DNA from: Thinopyrum elongatum | Lineage: Eukaryota; Streptophyta; Magnoliopsida; Poales; Poaceae | Reading direction: 5' to 3' | Length of the DNA: 64,000 nucleotides | Assembly: GCA_011799875.1 (NCBI GenBank) | Contig: CM022302.1 | Coordinates: 184,752,942-184,816,941 of the forward strand | Shown here: in pieces, positions 33,917 through 46,900 of the stretch | How positions within the stretch are numbered: the stretch's first letter is position 1 | How the letters are laid out: each line of letters begins with the position of its first letter | Notes under the pieces: generated by a model | Told to the model about the DNA's origin: nothing | The model's database searches: none | The model's input: the letters and a program-made list of their open reading frames with translations, nothing else | Made by a program: the position numbers and the translations under genes

Positions 33917-35082
33917 TGATACGTCCATTTTGCATCAAGTTTTCCTAGTATTATTTATTATGTTTTGTATTGTTATTTCACTTTATGATGCAATTTTAAT
34001 GCCTTTTATCTCTTATTTTGCAAGTTTCACATGAAGAGGGAGATTGCTGACAGCTGGAATTATGGACCGGAAAATGCTACAATAAAGATAGCTATTCTGG
34101 ACAACTCCAAATGACCTGAAAATTTACGGAGAATTGTTTTGGAATATATAAAAAATATTGGCGGAAGAAATCCCAGGAGGGGGCCACCAGGGAGCGACAA
34201 GCTCAGTGGGCGTGCCATACCCCCTAGGCGCGCCCTGTGAGCTTGTGGGCCCCTAGCAGGCCTCCGGTGCCCATCTTCTGCTATATGAAGCCATTTACCC
34301 TAGAAAAAAAAATAAGGAGAGGACTTTTGGGATGAGCGCCGCCATCTCGAGGCAGAACCTGGGCAGGAGCACTTTTGCTCTCCGGCAGAGCGATTCCGCC
34401 TGGGAAACTTCCCTCTAGGAGGGGGAAATCGAAGCCATCAACATCACCAACGATCCTCTCATCATGGGAGGAACAATCTTCATCAACATTTTAACCAGCA
34501 CCATCTCATCTCAAACCCTAGTTCATCTCTGGTATTCAATCTTTGTCCCAAAACCTCATATTGGTACCTTGGGTTGCTAGTAGTGTTGATTACATCTTGT
34601 AGTTGATGCTAGTTGGTTTATTTTGCAAAAGATTAAATGTTCAGATCCTTAAGCATATTTAATACCCCTCTGATCTTGAACGTGAATATGATTAGTGATT
34701 AGTTACTTTTGTTCTTGAGGACATGGGAGAAGTCTTGTTATAAGTAATCATGTGATGTTGGTATTCTTTCGATATTTTGATGATATGTATGTTGTTGCTT
34801 CCTTTAGTGGTGTCATGTGAACGTCAACTACATGACGCTTCACCATAATTGGGCCTAAGGGAAGGCATTGTGGAGAAATAAGTAGATGATGGGTTGCTAG
34901 AGTGACAGAAGCTTAAACCCTAGTTTATGCGATATTCTGTAAGGGGCTGATTTGGATCCATATGTTTCATGCTATGGTTAGATTTATCTTAACTCTTATT
35001 TCATAGTTGTAGATGCTTGCGACAGGGGGTAATCATAAGTGTGTTGCTTGTTCAAGTAAGAACAATAACCAACCACTTTCGG
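33917..35082 (+). repeat. Athila-type gypsy LTR, 5' part, cut by element D
   Basis: Begins TGATACGTCCATTTTGCATC at 33917 and resembles other Triticeae Athila-type LTRs (WHAM/Sabrina-like; name uncertain). It includes the promoter-proximal GGGCGCGCC-type segment (34205-34250). It ends where the element D LTR starts. Its remaining part is not in the window. No gene. Confidence 0.55.
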
Positions 35083-35969
35083 CGTTCTGGGATCGGGGGT
35101 ACCCAGATCTGCTTGCCTGTGGCCCAGCGCGTGGGCCCATCGACGGCCTTGTACGGCCCAGCTACAACAACTCCAAGGCAAGACCCTCACGAGGACCCAA
35201 GCCTCACGAGGCGAATGACACCGAGACCTCCAGAGGAGCAGCCTCCCCAGGCTGCCTCCCGAGGGGCGGAGACTTCTATGCAGGTACCCAGCCTCACGAG
35301 GCTGTGATGACATGAGCCATGGCGACCAAGGCCAGGCGGGCGCCAGCGGGCGTAGGGGGGACAGTTTCCTCTTCGGTGCTACGGGAGCAAGGGCAGGCGC
35401 AAGTTCTCGAGGAAGGCCCTAAAGCTTTCCTTTACGGTGCAACGAGACCAAGGCCACGAGCTCGGCAGGACGGATGTCATCGCCGAGCCCACCGCTGTAT
35501 CATGACCAGAAGTTTTGCAGGCGAGGACCACCTTTCATCAGGATAAGATGTACTCCTTGTCCCCCTTCAAAATTGGCCGTTGTGGAATCCCTTCCCGCCT
35601 AAGCTATGAGGGAAGTGGACCAAGGCCACTATAAATATGGGCTAGCCATCATAGTAGAAGGGGATCCCGGATCAGACCCTTGACCAATCCACCCTCACCA
35701 CTCGAGCCCTCGCGAGGCAACTCATCAACTGTACTAGTTCATCCTCTACCTCCTCGTGAGGCCAATCCACCAAAAGCAGGAGCAGGATTTTACACTGCAA
35801 GGTGGCCCAAACCTGGGTAAATCTCTGTGTTGTTCCCTTCCGCATGATCCAGCGTACTCGCTGAGATCAGTTCATGGGCATGGCGAGCTAGCGTTGTTGG
35901 AGAGCGAGATCCTTCGTTCATGCCCTTGAGTTCGAACCTTCTTGAGTCTGCCGAGCCCTGAATCCGACA
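35083..35969 (+). repeat. Element D 5' LTR
   Basis: About 887 bp. The start is approximate (CGTTCTGGG, presumably TG changed to CG); the end is CCGACA at 35969. TATAAAT at 35630-35636. The leader motif GCAGGAGCAGGATTTTACAC to CCTGGGTAAA (35776-35823) is shared with A, B and C. It has several short CTCACGAGG repeats in U3. The primer site TGGCGCACCAGGTAGGGG follows at 35972. Confidence 0.7.
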
Positions 35970-36134
35970 TTTGGCGCACCAGGTAGGGGCGTGTCGAAGC
36001 TCCGCCTCTTCACCGACCACGCTCCGGCCCCACCCCGTCGCGTTGATGGCGAAAGCTCGCCGGGCTCGCGCTGAGCATTGGGCCGCTCGCGTCGCCCAGG
36101 CAGCGCCCTTTAGCCGCGGTACCCCTAGCCACAC

Positions 36135-37707
36135 TGATACGTCTCCAACGTATCTATAATTTTTGATTGTTCCATGCTGTTATATTATCATTTTTGGATG
36201 TTTTACAATCATTTTATATCAACTTTATATCATTTTTTGGGACTAACCTATTGACATAGTGCCCAGTGCCAGTTGCTGTTTTCTACTTGTTTTTTACTTC
36301 ACAGGAAATCAATACCAAACGAAGTCCAAACGCAGCGAAACTTTTTGGAGATTTTTTGGGACCAGAAGACATCCAATGGGCCAAAGAAGTACCGAAGAGG
36401 GGGCCCGAGGTGAGCACAAGACATTAGGGCGCGCCTAGGCCCCCAGGCGCGCCCTGGTGGGTTGTGCCCATCTCGGAGACCTCCCACACCGCCTCTTTGC
36501 TCTATAAATACCCCAATATTCCAGAAACCCTAGGGGAGTCGACGAAAATCAATTCCAGCCGCCGCAAGTTCCAGAAACCACATATCCAATCCACGGAGGG
36601 GTTCATCATCCTCATTGGTGCCTCTTCGATGATGCGTGAGTAGTTCATTGTAGACCTACGGGTCCGTAGTTAGTAGCTAGATGGCTTTCTCTCTCTCGTT
36701 TGATTCTCAATACAATGGTCTCTCGGGGATCTATTTGAGGTAACTCTTTTTGCGGTGTGTTTGTTGGGATCCGATGAACTTTGAGTTTATGATCAGATCT
36801 ATGTTTGTATCCATGAAAGTTATTTGAGTCTTCTTTGATCTCTTATATGCAGATTGCTTATAGCCTCGTATTTCTTCTCCGATAGTTGGGTTTTGTTTGG
36901 CCAACTTGATCTATTTATCTTGCAATGGAAAGAGGTGCTTTGTGATGGGTTCGATCTTACGGTGCTTGATCCCAATGACAGAAGGGGAAACGACACGTAT
37001 GTATCGTTGCTATTAAGGATAACAAGATGGGGTCTACTTCTACATAAATAGATCTTGTCTACATCATGTCATCGTTCTTATTGCATTACTCCATTTTTCC
37101 ATGAACTTAATACACTAGATGCATGCTGGATAGCGGTCGATGTGTGGAGTAAGAGTAGTAGATGCAGGCAGGAGTCGATCTACTAATCTTGGACGTGATG
37201 CCTATATAATGATCATTTCCTGGATATCATCATGATTATTTGAAGTTCTATCAATTGCCCAACAGTAATTTGTTTACCCACCGTTTGCTATTTTTCTCGA
37301 GAGAAGCCACTAGTGAAACCTACGGCCCCCGGGTCTCTTCTTTAATATATTTGCCTTCGCGATCTATTTTTATTTGCTTTTATTTTCAGATCTATTAATC
37401 CAAAAATACAAAAATACCTTGCTGCAATTTTTACTTATTTATTTTATATCGTGTTCCAGCGAGATCTATTTATCCGATCTACTACAATTTTACCTATCTT
37501 TTTACCCGTGAGGGATTGACAACCCCTCTCTTACGTCGGGTTGCAAGTATTTGTTCTTTGTGTGCAGGAGCTGTTTACGTGGTGTTGCATGGTTCTCCTA
37601 CTGGTTCGATAACCTTGGTCTCATCACCGAGGAAAATACCTACCGTTGCTGTGCTGCATCATCCCTTCCTCTTTGGGGAAATACCGACGTAGTTCAAGCA
37701 AACATCA
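36135..37707 (+). mobile_element. Solo LTR, Athila type
   Basis: 1573 bp, TGATACGTCTCCAACG to AACATCA, flanked by CACAC at 36130-36134 and 37708-37712. TATAAAT at 36503-36509. No internal region: a product of LTR-LTR recombination. Closely related in type to 16489-17976 but on the plus strand. Short ORFs within it are spurious. Confidence 0.85.
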
Positions 37708-37712
37708 CACAC

Positions 37713-38207
37713 CGTCCCCCCTCGGCTAATGCGGTCACTGGCACTGCCCCTCATCGGCGGCGGAATCCATCAACACCACTCTTCGCGCAGTGCAGCGACC
37801 GCACCGCCATGCCCTCTTTTCACCCCAATGTGGCGTCATTCCCCCGCACCCATCGTGGGTTGACAGACGCGCAGACCACGCTCCTTGTGGCACGTGAGCT
37901 GTTGCGTTACCGTCCTGCCGGTGATGACTATGACTCTTGGATCAACAGGGTCGCTGAGCTGCTAGACGCCGCTTGTGGGGGCGTGGAACCTTTTTTCCCC
38001 CCACCTGCGTCCCGGCACCCACCCCGCGCCCGCGCATGCCCCTGCTGCGTTTGTTCCTCTTTCCGGGGAGGACCCGGGGAGATCCGCAGCGGCGAGGTCG
38101 CCGGCGGGATGCCCCCAGAGGCCCGAGAGATGCCTTCCCGCGTTTCTATCGGGGTAAGTAGCCCTCCGCGGGAGGTGCCACGGTGGGCCACCTCCTGGCT
38201 GGGTTGA
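37713..38207 (+). pseudogene. Element D gag N-terminal fragment
   Basis: The frame includes LVARELLRYRPAGDDYDSW, which aligns with the B gag segment LARAQLLLNFPPPADKLDEW. It is Pro/Arg-rich afterwards and ends at a stop. The start lies within the leader that the solo LTR interrupted. From 38208 to about 38440 I recognise nothing; the large gag-to-integrase deletion must lie there. Confidence 0.55.
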
Positions 38208-38439
38208 TCCGGTGGCGGTCGACAAGGCGAAGGGGCCCGGAGGCTGATTTCAGGCACATGTGCATGGGCAAGAAAGCAGGTGACATCACAAGCGGGCATG
38301 GCGCCACCGCTACACGTGCGTCACCAACGAACGAGTTCGCCAGAGTGGGCAGAAGTAAGGCCCACGTGCGCCATCCCGGCCGGCCTCGACCATCAAGACC
38401 ATCAAGGCCTCGCGAGACCAGGGTCCCTCGTGAACCAAT

Positions 38440-39120
38440 GCAGCACCCCCATCGCATCATTAACAGCGACAACCCTGGGTTGCAACCCATCTCTTTAGAG
38501 CATATTGTGTTAACCTTGGAACGCAGGTGGATCACGTTTTGATGGCGCACCCATGGAACAACGGCCAGACCAAGCGTGCCGATGCGGAAGTCTCTAGGGA
38601 CCCCAAGCCAAGGAGCCTCAAGAAGGAGCTGGAGGCCTGTGGTAGGGGTCGACACGGTGAGTTTCAGTCCGTGCTGTGGTTCATCCGCACCACTATGACT
38701 AAGCTCGCCAGCGAGACTCCGTTCTTCCTCATCTCCGGGGCTGAGGCGGCCCTCCCGCGTGAGGCCAAATCCCGTCCCCCGCGAGTCTTGGCATTCGACG
38801 AGGTGCGTCAGGATGCCTCGCGGGGGGCAGGTCTCGTGCTTAGCAGGGAGGGCCATCGCCAAGCCTCGCCCCGCGCCGCGAGGTGCCGGTAGGCGCTGCG
38901 GCGCCGCCGCTGCCGCAACATCCGCCTTCGGACCCTCGAAGTCAGAGACCCCGTCCTGAGGCAGGCCCTCCCCAGGGAGGGCCTCCATAGGCTCCCGCCC
39001 AAGGGGGAGGGCATGTTCAAGGCTGCTCATGTCTCCAGGCCCGGTGCTGAACGCCGGAGACGGAGGACATGGTCCCCACCCAGAAGACACGGCGCACCAG
39101 GATCTACCCGTGACACTCTC
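38440..39120 (+). pseudogene. Element D integrase C-terminal fragment
   Basis: Two frames carry integrase remnants. HRIINSDNPG corresponds to the second catalytic Asp block. HPWNNGQTKRADAEV corresponds to the NGQxERAN block, with the catalytic Glu replaced by Lys. FIRTTMTKLASETPFFLISGAEAALP matches the conserved post-core segment. C-terminal residues after 38893 continue in another frame (NIRLRTLEVRDPVLRQ). Inactive. Confidence 0.65.
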
Positions 39121-39203
39121 ACGTAATAATGACTGGGGCTGTACATGCCCCGGAGTCCCCCGACACGCCGCTCCACGGCCCCGCGGGGGCTCCCGCCCAT
39201 GCC

Positions 39204-39360
39204 CAAGTGGAAGCCCCATCCTCCGCGCTGGCGGACGACACGGTCTTACAGCGACTATGCCCACGCCTAGTGGAAGCCCGATGCTCCGCGCTGGCGGATG
39301 ACACGGTCTTACAACGACTATGCCCATGCCTAGTGGAGGCCCCATGATCCGCGCTGGTGG
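39204..39360. repeat. 63-bp tandem repeat, element D
   Basis: About 2.4 copies with an exact 63-bp period; the GTGG landmark is at 39207, 39270 and 39333. On the plus strand each unit stays open as 21 residues (SALADDTVLQRLCP...), on the minus strand as a Pro/Gly-rich repeat. Whether it is translated is unknown. Confidence 0.75.
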
Positions 39361-40009
39361 AAAGACTAGTGTAGGCGCCGGACGCGGCTATTTTCCGCCC
39401 TCTCTTGTAACCTAATTTGCCATTTCTTTAAATAAAGTTTGAAGTTCTCGCATATTTATTTGAAAAGGGGTGGGAATTTCTTTTTCCTCCTTCCAGTGTT
39501 TTTCTCTCCTTGAATTTCATTTTCGAAAGAAGTGGCGCTTCCCCGTTGCTCCCTCCCATGTGTCCTGCGAGCGGGGGTTGGGCATGGTGCTATGCTTGTG
39601 CTAGCCCCGGTGACGTTGGAGCCACAAGCCGTAACGGCGGCGCGTCCACCTGCGCGCACACCTCGCCAAGGCTTTGGTGTCCGAATCCTCGCACGACGCT
39701 CTCGAGCGAGCCAACGGGCACGTATCACCTTCGGCCCCCTGTCCTCTGGAGTGCTTATCTCCTGGCCTTGCCGGGCATCACGACCCGACATACCAGCGAT
39801 GATCGCCCCTCGCTCAGGGGCTCGGGATGCAAGATGGGCACCAAGGAAGGGTGGCCGGAGAAAAAGCGGCCACGATCTGGCTCATTATTAAGGAATCCTA
39901 CGTCGAGTGCTCTTTACATCTCCGCAAGATCCGATGCCTGGTAGAGGCATCTCCGGAGGCTCTATAATCTTGCAAGCCCCCCAGGGACCCTGCGGCCCAT
40001 GAGCCCCTC
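39361..40009. other. Element D 3' spacer
   Basis: Non-coding in my reading; AATAAAG at 39431 after the integrase fragment may be an old polyadenylation signal. Includes the CCCTC target site (40005-40009) of element C. Confidence 0.45.
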
Positions 40010-40831
40010 TGTCGGTGTACTAAGTATTGCGCCACTAGTACCCCGTACTTGTGCACGGGCAGTTGTAGCCATACTCGCGGGAAGGCTTGACGGGGAACAG
40101 TTTGAGGTTGACTCAAGCCACCAAAGAAATCATCCAGTCAGAGATCTGAGGATCAGCAGATAAGAAGAGCTGGAATCCGAAGGCCAGCTTCCCGGGCAAG
40201 ATCTTGCTGGGGTGGCCTGCGGAGCCCAGCAAGGATCGGCGCCCGGCAAGCTTCGGCGCCCGGCAAGGTTTTGTTGCTGTGCCACCGCTCTAGCACAGCG
40301 ACAAACCCGACATTCTGGGTCCTTCTTTGGATGCGTGGTGATGCGCCAGTGGAGGAGAGCTTAAGCGGTGCTGATGGGATGGCCCCTTTTTCCATCCCCA
40401 AGAAAGTAAGGACACCTAAACGGACACCTTATGGTGCATTAAATGCGTTCGTCCTAGTCCGTCAGGGGTTAGGTATGATGACCCTGTAGCTACTTTACAC
40501 CTCAATGTATGTACATTTTGCCACTGTGGTGACCACTTTGTGGTATAAAAGGAGGCCCACGGCAACTGCTACAGGGGGAGAAGGATCTTCTGGCCCATTC
40601 TACATGTGTAGCTGCTCTTGAACATACTGTTCACTGTGAGCGCTCCTGGAGCCTGGGCTCAAGAACACTAATAATAACACAAGGCAGGAGTAGGGTTTTA
40701 CGCTGATCAGCGGCCCGGACCTGGGTAAAATCGCCCCGCGTCGATCGTTGGTTCTGCTCTTTGCGCATACCTCTCCCCCCGCCGAATCGTAAAGGGGTCT
40801 CTTGGGATCCCATAGGTGCCGCACGCCGACA
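40010..40831 (+). repeat. Element C 5' LTR
   Basis: 822 bp, TGTCGGTG to GCCGACA. TATA box 40544-40550; leader motif about 40684-40730. Confidence 0.9.
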
Positions 40832-40918
40832 TCTTTGGCGCGCCAGGTAGGGCGATTGTAGGTTGTGTGAACCTGATCCAGTGATCGGCGCCTTAGTTTC
40901 TTCATCATCTTCATCATC

Positions 40919-43900
40919 ATGCCACCCAAGAAGAAGAGCGCTGCGACGGCACAACCATCCATGTCTGTTTTGCCTGCACCTTCGCGTACGGGCGATGGCG
41001 TGGGTGCAGAAGGAAGAGGACTAGAACCTCCACGGCGTAATGGTGATCCGAGCCAGGCGAGCGGCATTGTTCGCAGTGGCAGCGGCAACCTACACGCCGC
41101 TGGATCCAGAGACGGAGCTGTGTTGCCTATGGGTGGCACAACGAATTCTAGAGATCGGAGGGCGCCTGATGGAGCTCCCGCGCCGGGGCAAGCATCATGA
41201 CCTACCCAGGTCGTGCACGACGAGCGACGTCATGGCGCTGGTGGTTCAGGGCGTCCCCATGAAAAGATTTCTGCTCATCGATCCCAAGATGCGCGGGACC
41301 AGCATGCACACCGAGCTGCCGGCGGAGGTGGCGCGCGGTCGCGTGACCGTGGTGGTGCTCCTTCTAATATGGTTAGGAGTCCGAGCACCTCACGTACCTC
41401 GCACCTATCGCCGTCGCCTACGCCAGCGGAAGCCTTGGCACGTGCGCAGCTGCTCCTCGATTTCCCTCCTGCCCCGGAGAAGATGGAGGAGTGGCGAGCT
41501 ACTATCCAGAGCCTTATCGGCTTCGCCAACAAAGATGGACCGCAAGAGGCAGGGCCCTCACAGTGAAGGCCCATCGATCCGGCGCGAGCCGATGTGGAGA
41601 AAACCGGAGGTGGTGCAACCACGGTGCACTCCCCTCCGCGGCACCAGCGGCGGCCGACAACCCAGCAGGTCGACCGCCGTGAAGAAGTTTCCACGGCGTC
41701 GTCCGATCCACGGATGCGCCGCGATCAGCGTCAAGTTCTCCAGGAACGAGGCAAGGAGGACGCTCGAACTACCATCGAGCAACGACGGGAAGCACGCTAT
41801 CAGTCTGATAAGCGCGCAGGGCCGACTGTCGATGAGCCTGTGCCAGGGGACGTAGGAGACTTGCCTTATGAGGTGGGGACTCCAGCGTTTACCCGTGAGC
41901 TGCGGCAAGTCCAGTGGCCCAATTCTCGAACCTTCAAGCCAGAGGTCCCGGAGAAATATGACGGTAAGACCCATCCCTCGGAGTTCCTGAGCATCTACAC
42001 CATTGCGGTGCAGGCTGCCGGGGGCCGAGATGACAAGATACTTGCCAACTACTTCTCGTTGGTGCTCAAGCCCAACGTCAGGTCGTGGTTGATGCATCTG
42101 CCGGAGAATTCTATTTCTTCTTGGTCAGATCTGTGCCATCAGTTTGTTGGCGCCTTTGTTGGAGGCCACCAAGCTCCTGGCCAAGAGAGTGATTTGCATA
42201 TCATCCCTCAGAAGGAGGGTGAATCCCTGCGCAAGTTTATGCAGAGGTTCAGCCGGGTGTAGTACAATATTCCTGATGTTCACCCTGGCGCTGTCATTAG
42301 CGCGTTTCATCAGAACGTGCGTAACCGCAGAATGCGGGAAGAGCTGGTAATGAACAAAGTCAGGAGTATTGCCGAGCTTTACGCTTTGGCCGATAAATGC
42401 GCTTGAGCTAAAGAGGGGAGGAAACTCCCTGGCGAGGTTGTTGGCGCGGCGGACAAATCCGAAGATGAAGACGCCGCGACCCCGTCAAGGAAAGGCCGGC
42501 AGTGGAACAGGAAATGTGGAGGCAAGGCCGTGCTTGCTGTCGAGGAATCCGACAACCCCGGCGCCGCCAAGAAGGCCAAGGTTGGTGACCCCGGCAAGGA
42601 TCTTGCCGGGTGCCCTTCCTGTCAGGCCTTGGCAGCTGCCGACAAGTCAGAAAGCTTCGGCAAGCAGTATTGCAAGATCCATCGCACCAAGGGCCACGAT
42701 CTCCAAAACTACCGGCAAGTTGAACAGCTTGCCGAGAAACAGAGGGCCGAATATGAAAGGCGAGATAAGGAGAAGGCCCAAGATGGTGCTGACGGATCCG
42801 GCAAAAAGCGCGGTGGCCGAGGGGGGCGCCGTGGCAAGGCCAAGCAACAGAGGGATAGGCCCGCCCGGGGCCGAGACAAAGAAGAAGATGATGATGAAGA
42901 AGATGATGAGTCCAGTGAGCAAGAATTCCAGAAAGCTACAGAGGCCATGTGTATCGATGGGGGTGCCTCACTGCATTCTTCCCACCGTCGACTCAAATAG
43001 TGGGTGCGGGAAGTCAATGCAACAGAGCCATCGCCAGATGCATGTAGGCCCCTGAAGTGGTCCAACACGCCTATCATTTTCGACGCCGAGGATCACCCTG
43101 ATTGCACAACTGCGGTCGGATGCTTGGCATTGTTGGTCTCACCAATAATTCGCAACCTCAAGGTGACGAAAATGCTAGTTGACGGTGGGGCCGGGCTAAA
43201 CCTAATCTCACCGTATGTGCTCAAGAAGCTCCAAATTCCTGACGAGGACCTCGAAGAAACGGGTACGTTTCAAGGGGTCAATCCGGGAAGAACCCAGCCC
43301 AAGGGCAAGACTACGCTGCCGGTGACATTTGGTAGCGAGCTCAACTACAGGACCGAGAAGGTAGTGTTTGATGTCGCCAAGATCCCCATGTCATACAATG
43401 GGATCCTTGGTCGGCCAGCGCTGGCTAAGTTTATGGGGGCATCACACTACACATACAATGTTTTGAAGATGCCCGGGCCGTTGAGCGTCATCACTATCCA
43501 TTCCGATAAGAAGGATGCGCTCATCTGTGCCGACCAACTTTACCGGGAAGCAGTTGCAGCACCTGCCATCAAGGCATCTGCTCCTGCCGCTGGAACTCCC
43601 AGGGGGAAGAAGAAGACCGGCAAGAATCTTGGCGCGAACTCCGGCAAGCGCACCTCCTCGGAGTGCTGCGCTTCCATCGAGGATGCACCAGAGAGTTCCA
43701 CCGGCAAGAACAAGAAATCCAAGGCTGCTCCACCGGAGACCAAGAAGGTGCCCGTCAGGGAGGACGGAACGGGGGGAACTTTCACCATAAGTTCCACCCT
43801 AGATGACAAATAGGAAAGCGCGCTCATTGCCTTCCTGCGGGCGAATGTCAACGTATTTGCATGGCAACCGTCTGACATCCCCGGTGTTCCCAGGGAGGTA

Positions 43901-46900
43901 ATTGAGCACCACCTTGCTATCTGTCCTCACGCGCGGCCCGTCAAGCAGAGGGTCAGGAAGCAAGCCTTGGAGCGGCAAGAATTCATTGCCGAGGAAATTA
44001 GAAAGCTGGAGGCGGCAGGATTGGTCAAAAGAGTGCTTCATCCAACCTGGTTGGCCAATCCGGTTGTAGTGCGAAAAGTGAATGGGAAATGGAGGCTTTG
44101 TATTGATTATACAGATATCAATAAAGCCTGTCCAAAAGATCCCTTTCCTTTGCCGCACATCGACCAGATTGTGGATTCCACCGCTGGTTGTGATCTCCTG
44201 TCCTTCCTTGATGCCTATTCAGGGTATCATCAGATTTTCATGGCGAAAGAAAATGAAGAGAAGACCGCATTTATCACCCCATGTGGTACGTATTGTTTTA
44301 TACGAATGCCTTTCGGGTTGAAAAGTGCTGGTTTGACATTTGGGAGAGTAGTCCAAATTGGTTTTGAGCCTCAACTCCATACAAATGTGGAGGCGTATAT
44401 GGATGATATAGTGGTCAAAACCAAAGACAAAGCGACGCTCATTCAAGATTTAGAAGAAACATTTGCAAATCTATGCAAGATCAACTTAAAGCTTAATCCT
44501 GAGAAGTGCGTGTTCGGTGTTCCTTCCGGCAAGCTCCTCGGATTCTTTGTATCTTGTCGGGGAATCGAAGCGAACCCCGACAAGATCAAAGCTATTGAGC
44601 AAATTGAAGCGCCGAGACGCGTCAAGGATGTGCGTCGTCTTGCCGGCTGTGTTGCTGCTCTAAGTAGGTTTATTTCCAAATCTGCTGAGCGCGCCCTGCC
44701 CTTTTTCAAAATTTTGAAGAAGGCAGGTCCAATGAAATGGACTCCGGAGGCAGAGGCTGCGCTGCAAGATTTGAAGAAATACCTTTCCTCTCCACCGACG
44801 CTAGTCGCACCTAAACCACAAGAGCCGTTGCTGCTGTATCTGGCAGCGACAAATCAAGTGGTCAGTGCTGCGCTAGTGGCGTAGAGAGAGGCTGATGAGG
44901 AAGCAACACCAGTGGCAGGACTATCAGATGACGCGGCAGGATCTTCCCCGGCAAGGATTGATCCCGGCAAGACAAGATCTGTGCAGTCAGAAGGACCATT
45001 GCAGAAGAAAAAGGTGGTGCAGCGCCCAGTCTATTTTGTCAGCTCTCTTTTACAAGGAGCTAGGTCAAGATATTCTGGTGTGCAGAAGTTGCTTTTCGGC
45101 CTTCTTATGGCCTCGAGGAAGCTGCGCCATTATTTTCAAGCACATGAAATCACCGATGTCACTCGCTTTCCGTTGCAATGGATTTTGCAAAATCCAGAAG
45201 CAACCGGCAGGATCGTGGAGTGGGCGTTGGAGTTGTCGAGCTTTGGCCTCAAGTTTGAAAGCACTTCGACAATTCAGAGCAGGGCCTTGGCGGAGTTCAT
45301 TGCGGAATGGACCCCAACGCCGGACGAAGAGGTTCAAGAAACAACTCTCCCCGGCAAGGAAATCGATCAGCAATGGGTTATGTACTTTGACGGGGCTTTC
45401 TCGCTGCAAGGCGCCGGTGCTGGCGTGTTGCTTGTCGCACCCACTAGAGAGCACCTCAAGTACGTAGTCCAAATGCATTTTCCCCGGGAGAGTTCGACCA
45501 ACAACACAGCAGAATACAAGGGTTTGCTTGCCGGTCTTAGGATCGCGGCAGACCTTGGTATCAAAAAGCTCATCATCAAAGGCGATTCACAGCTTGTCGT
45601 CAGGAAAGTTAACAAGAGTTATCAAAGTCCATTGATGCAAGCCTATGTGGATGAAGTGAGAAAAATGGAAGAGCACTTTGACGGTCTGCAAATGGAGCAC
45701 GTTCCTCGTGCCGAGAACAGTATTGCTGATGACCTGTCAAAGCGTGCCGCCCTCAAGTTGCCTGTGGAACCAGGAACTTTTGTGCTCCAATTGACTCAAC
45801 CATCCGTGGCGCCATCAATGCGGCAAGAAAAGAGAAGAAAGTTGAACTCTGGTCAGTACTTCCCGGCAGAGCTCCCGGGAGCCGCCGGCAAGGTAGTTGC
45901 CGGGATCGACGACATGCCTGCCAGGGAACAACAGGCTCCAGCAGGGCCTCAGGCCCTTGCTGTCGAGACAAATGTTCCCCCGGCGGAGGAGATGCCTTTA
46001 GTCCTAGCCGTCGAGCCTCAGGCTCCAGCATGGGCGCAGCACATTGTCCATTTCCTTCAAATAGGAGAACTCCCGGAGGAACAGGAAGAAGCGGAAAGAG
46101 TAGCCCGTCAGTCTGTTATGTAAAAGTTCGTCGATGACGTCCTGTACAGAAAGAGACCAAACGGTGTGAAATTAAAGTGCATTCCTCGGGAGGATGGACT
46201 AGAGCTGTTGGCGGAGATACATGGAGGCATATGTGGTTCTCACATAGGATCAAGAGCACTTGCCGGGAAAGCATTCCAGCAAGGTTTCTTTTGGCCCACC
46301 GCTCTCCAGGATGCAACTGCACTAGTAACCAAGTGTGAAGCGTGCCAGTTTCATTCGAAGAAATCGCATCAACCAGCTCAAGCTCTTCAGACAATCCCTC
46401 TCTCCTGGCCATTTTCGATCTGGGGGCTCGACATACTGGGCCCTTTGCCCCGTGCTACCGGGGGCTTTGAGTACTTGTACGTTGCTATCGACAAGTTCAC
46501 AAAGTGGCCGGAGGTGGAAGCAGTGAGGAAGGTGACAGCACAATCGGCCGTCAAGTTCTTTAAGGGGATAGTTTGCCGTTTCGGTGTGCCCAACAGGATA
46601 ATCACCGACAACGGCACGCAATTCACAAGTCGCACCTTCATGCAGTATGTCCAAGACCTTGGCGGCAAAATTTGTTTTGCCTCCGTTGCTCATCCGAGAA
46701 GCAACGGCCAAGCGGAGAGGGCCAATGCTGAAGTGCTGCGCGGTCTCAGGACTAGAACATTTGACAGGCTAAAAAAGTGCGGAAGACGCTAGATTGATGA
46801 GTTGCCGGCGGTTCTTTGGTCAATCAGAACGACACCAAATCGAGCCACCGGCCAGACGCCCTTCGCTCTGGTCTACGGAGCGGAAGCAATTCTCCCCACG

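Noticed and set aside
38146..39345. Minus-strand ORF of 399 codons
   Set aside because: It overlaps the sense integrase fragment and the 63-bp repeat, and its Pro/Gly/Arg-rich composition follows the GC-rich DNA. No domain and no counterpart in B or C.
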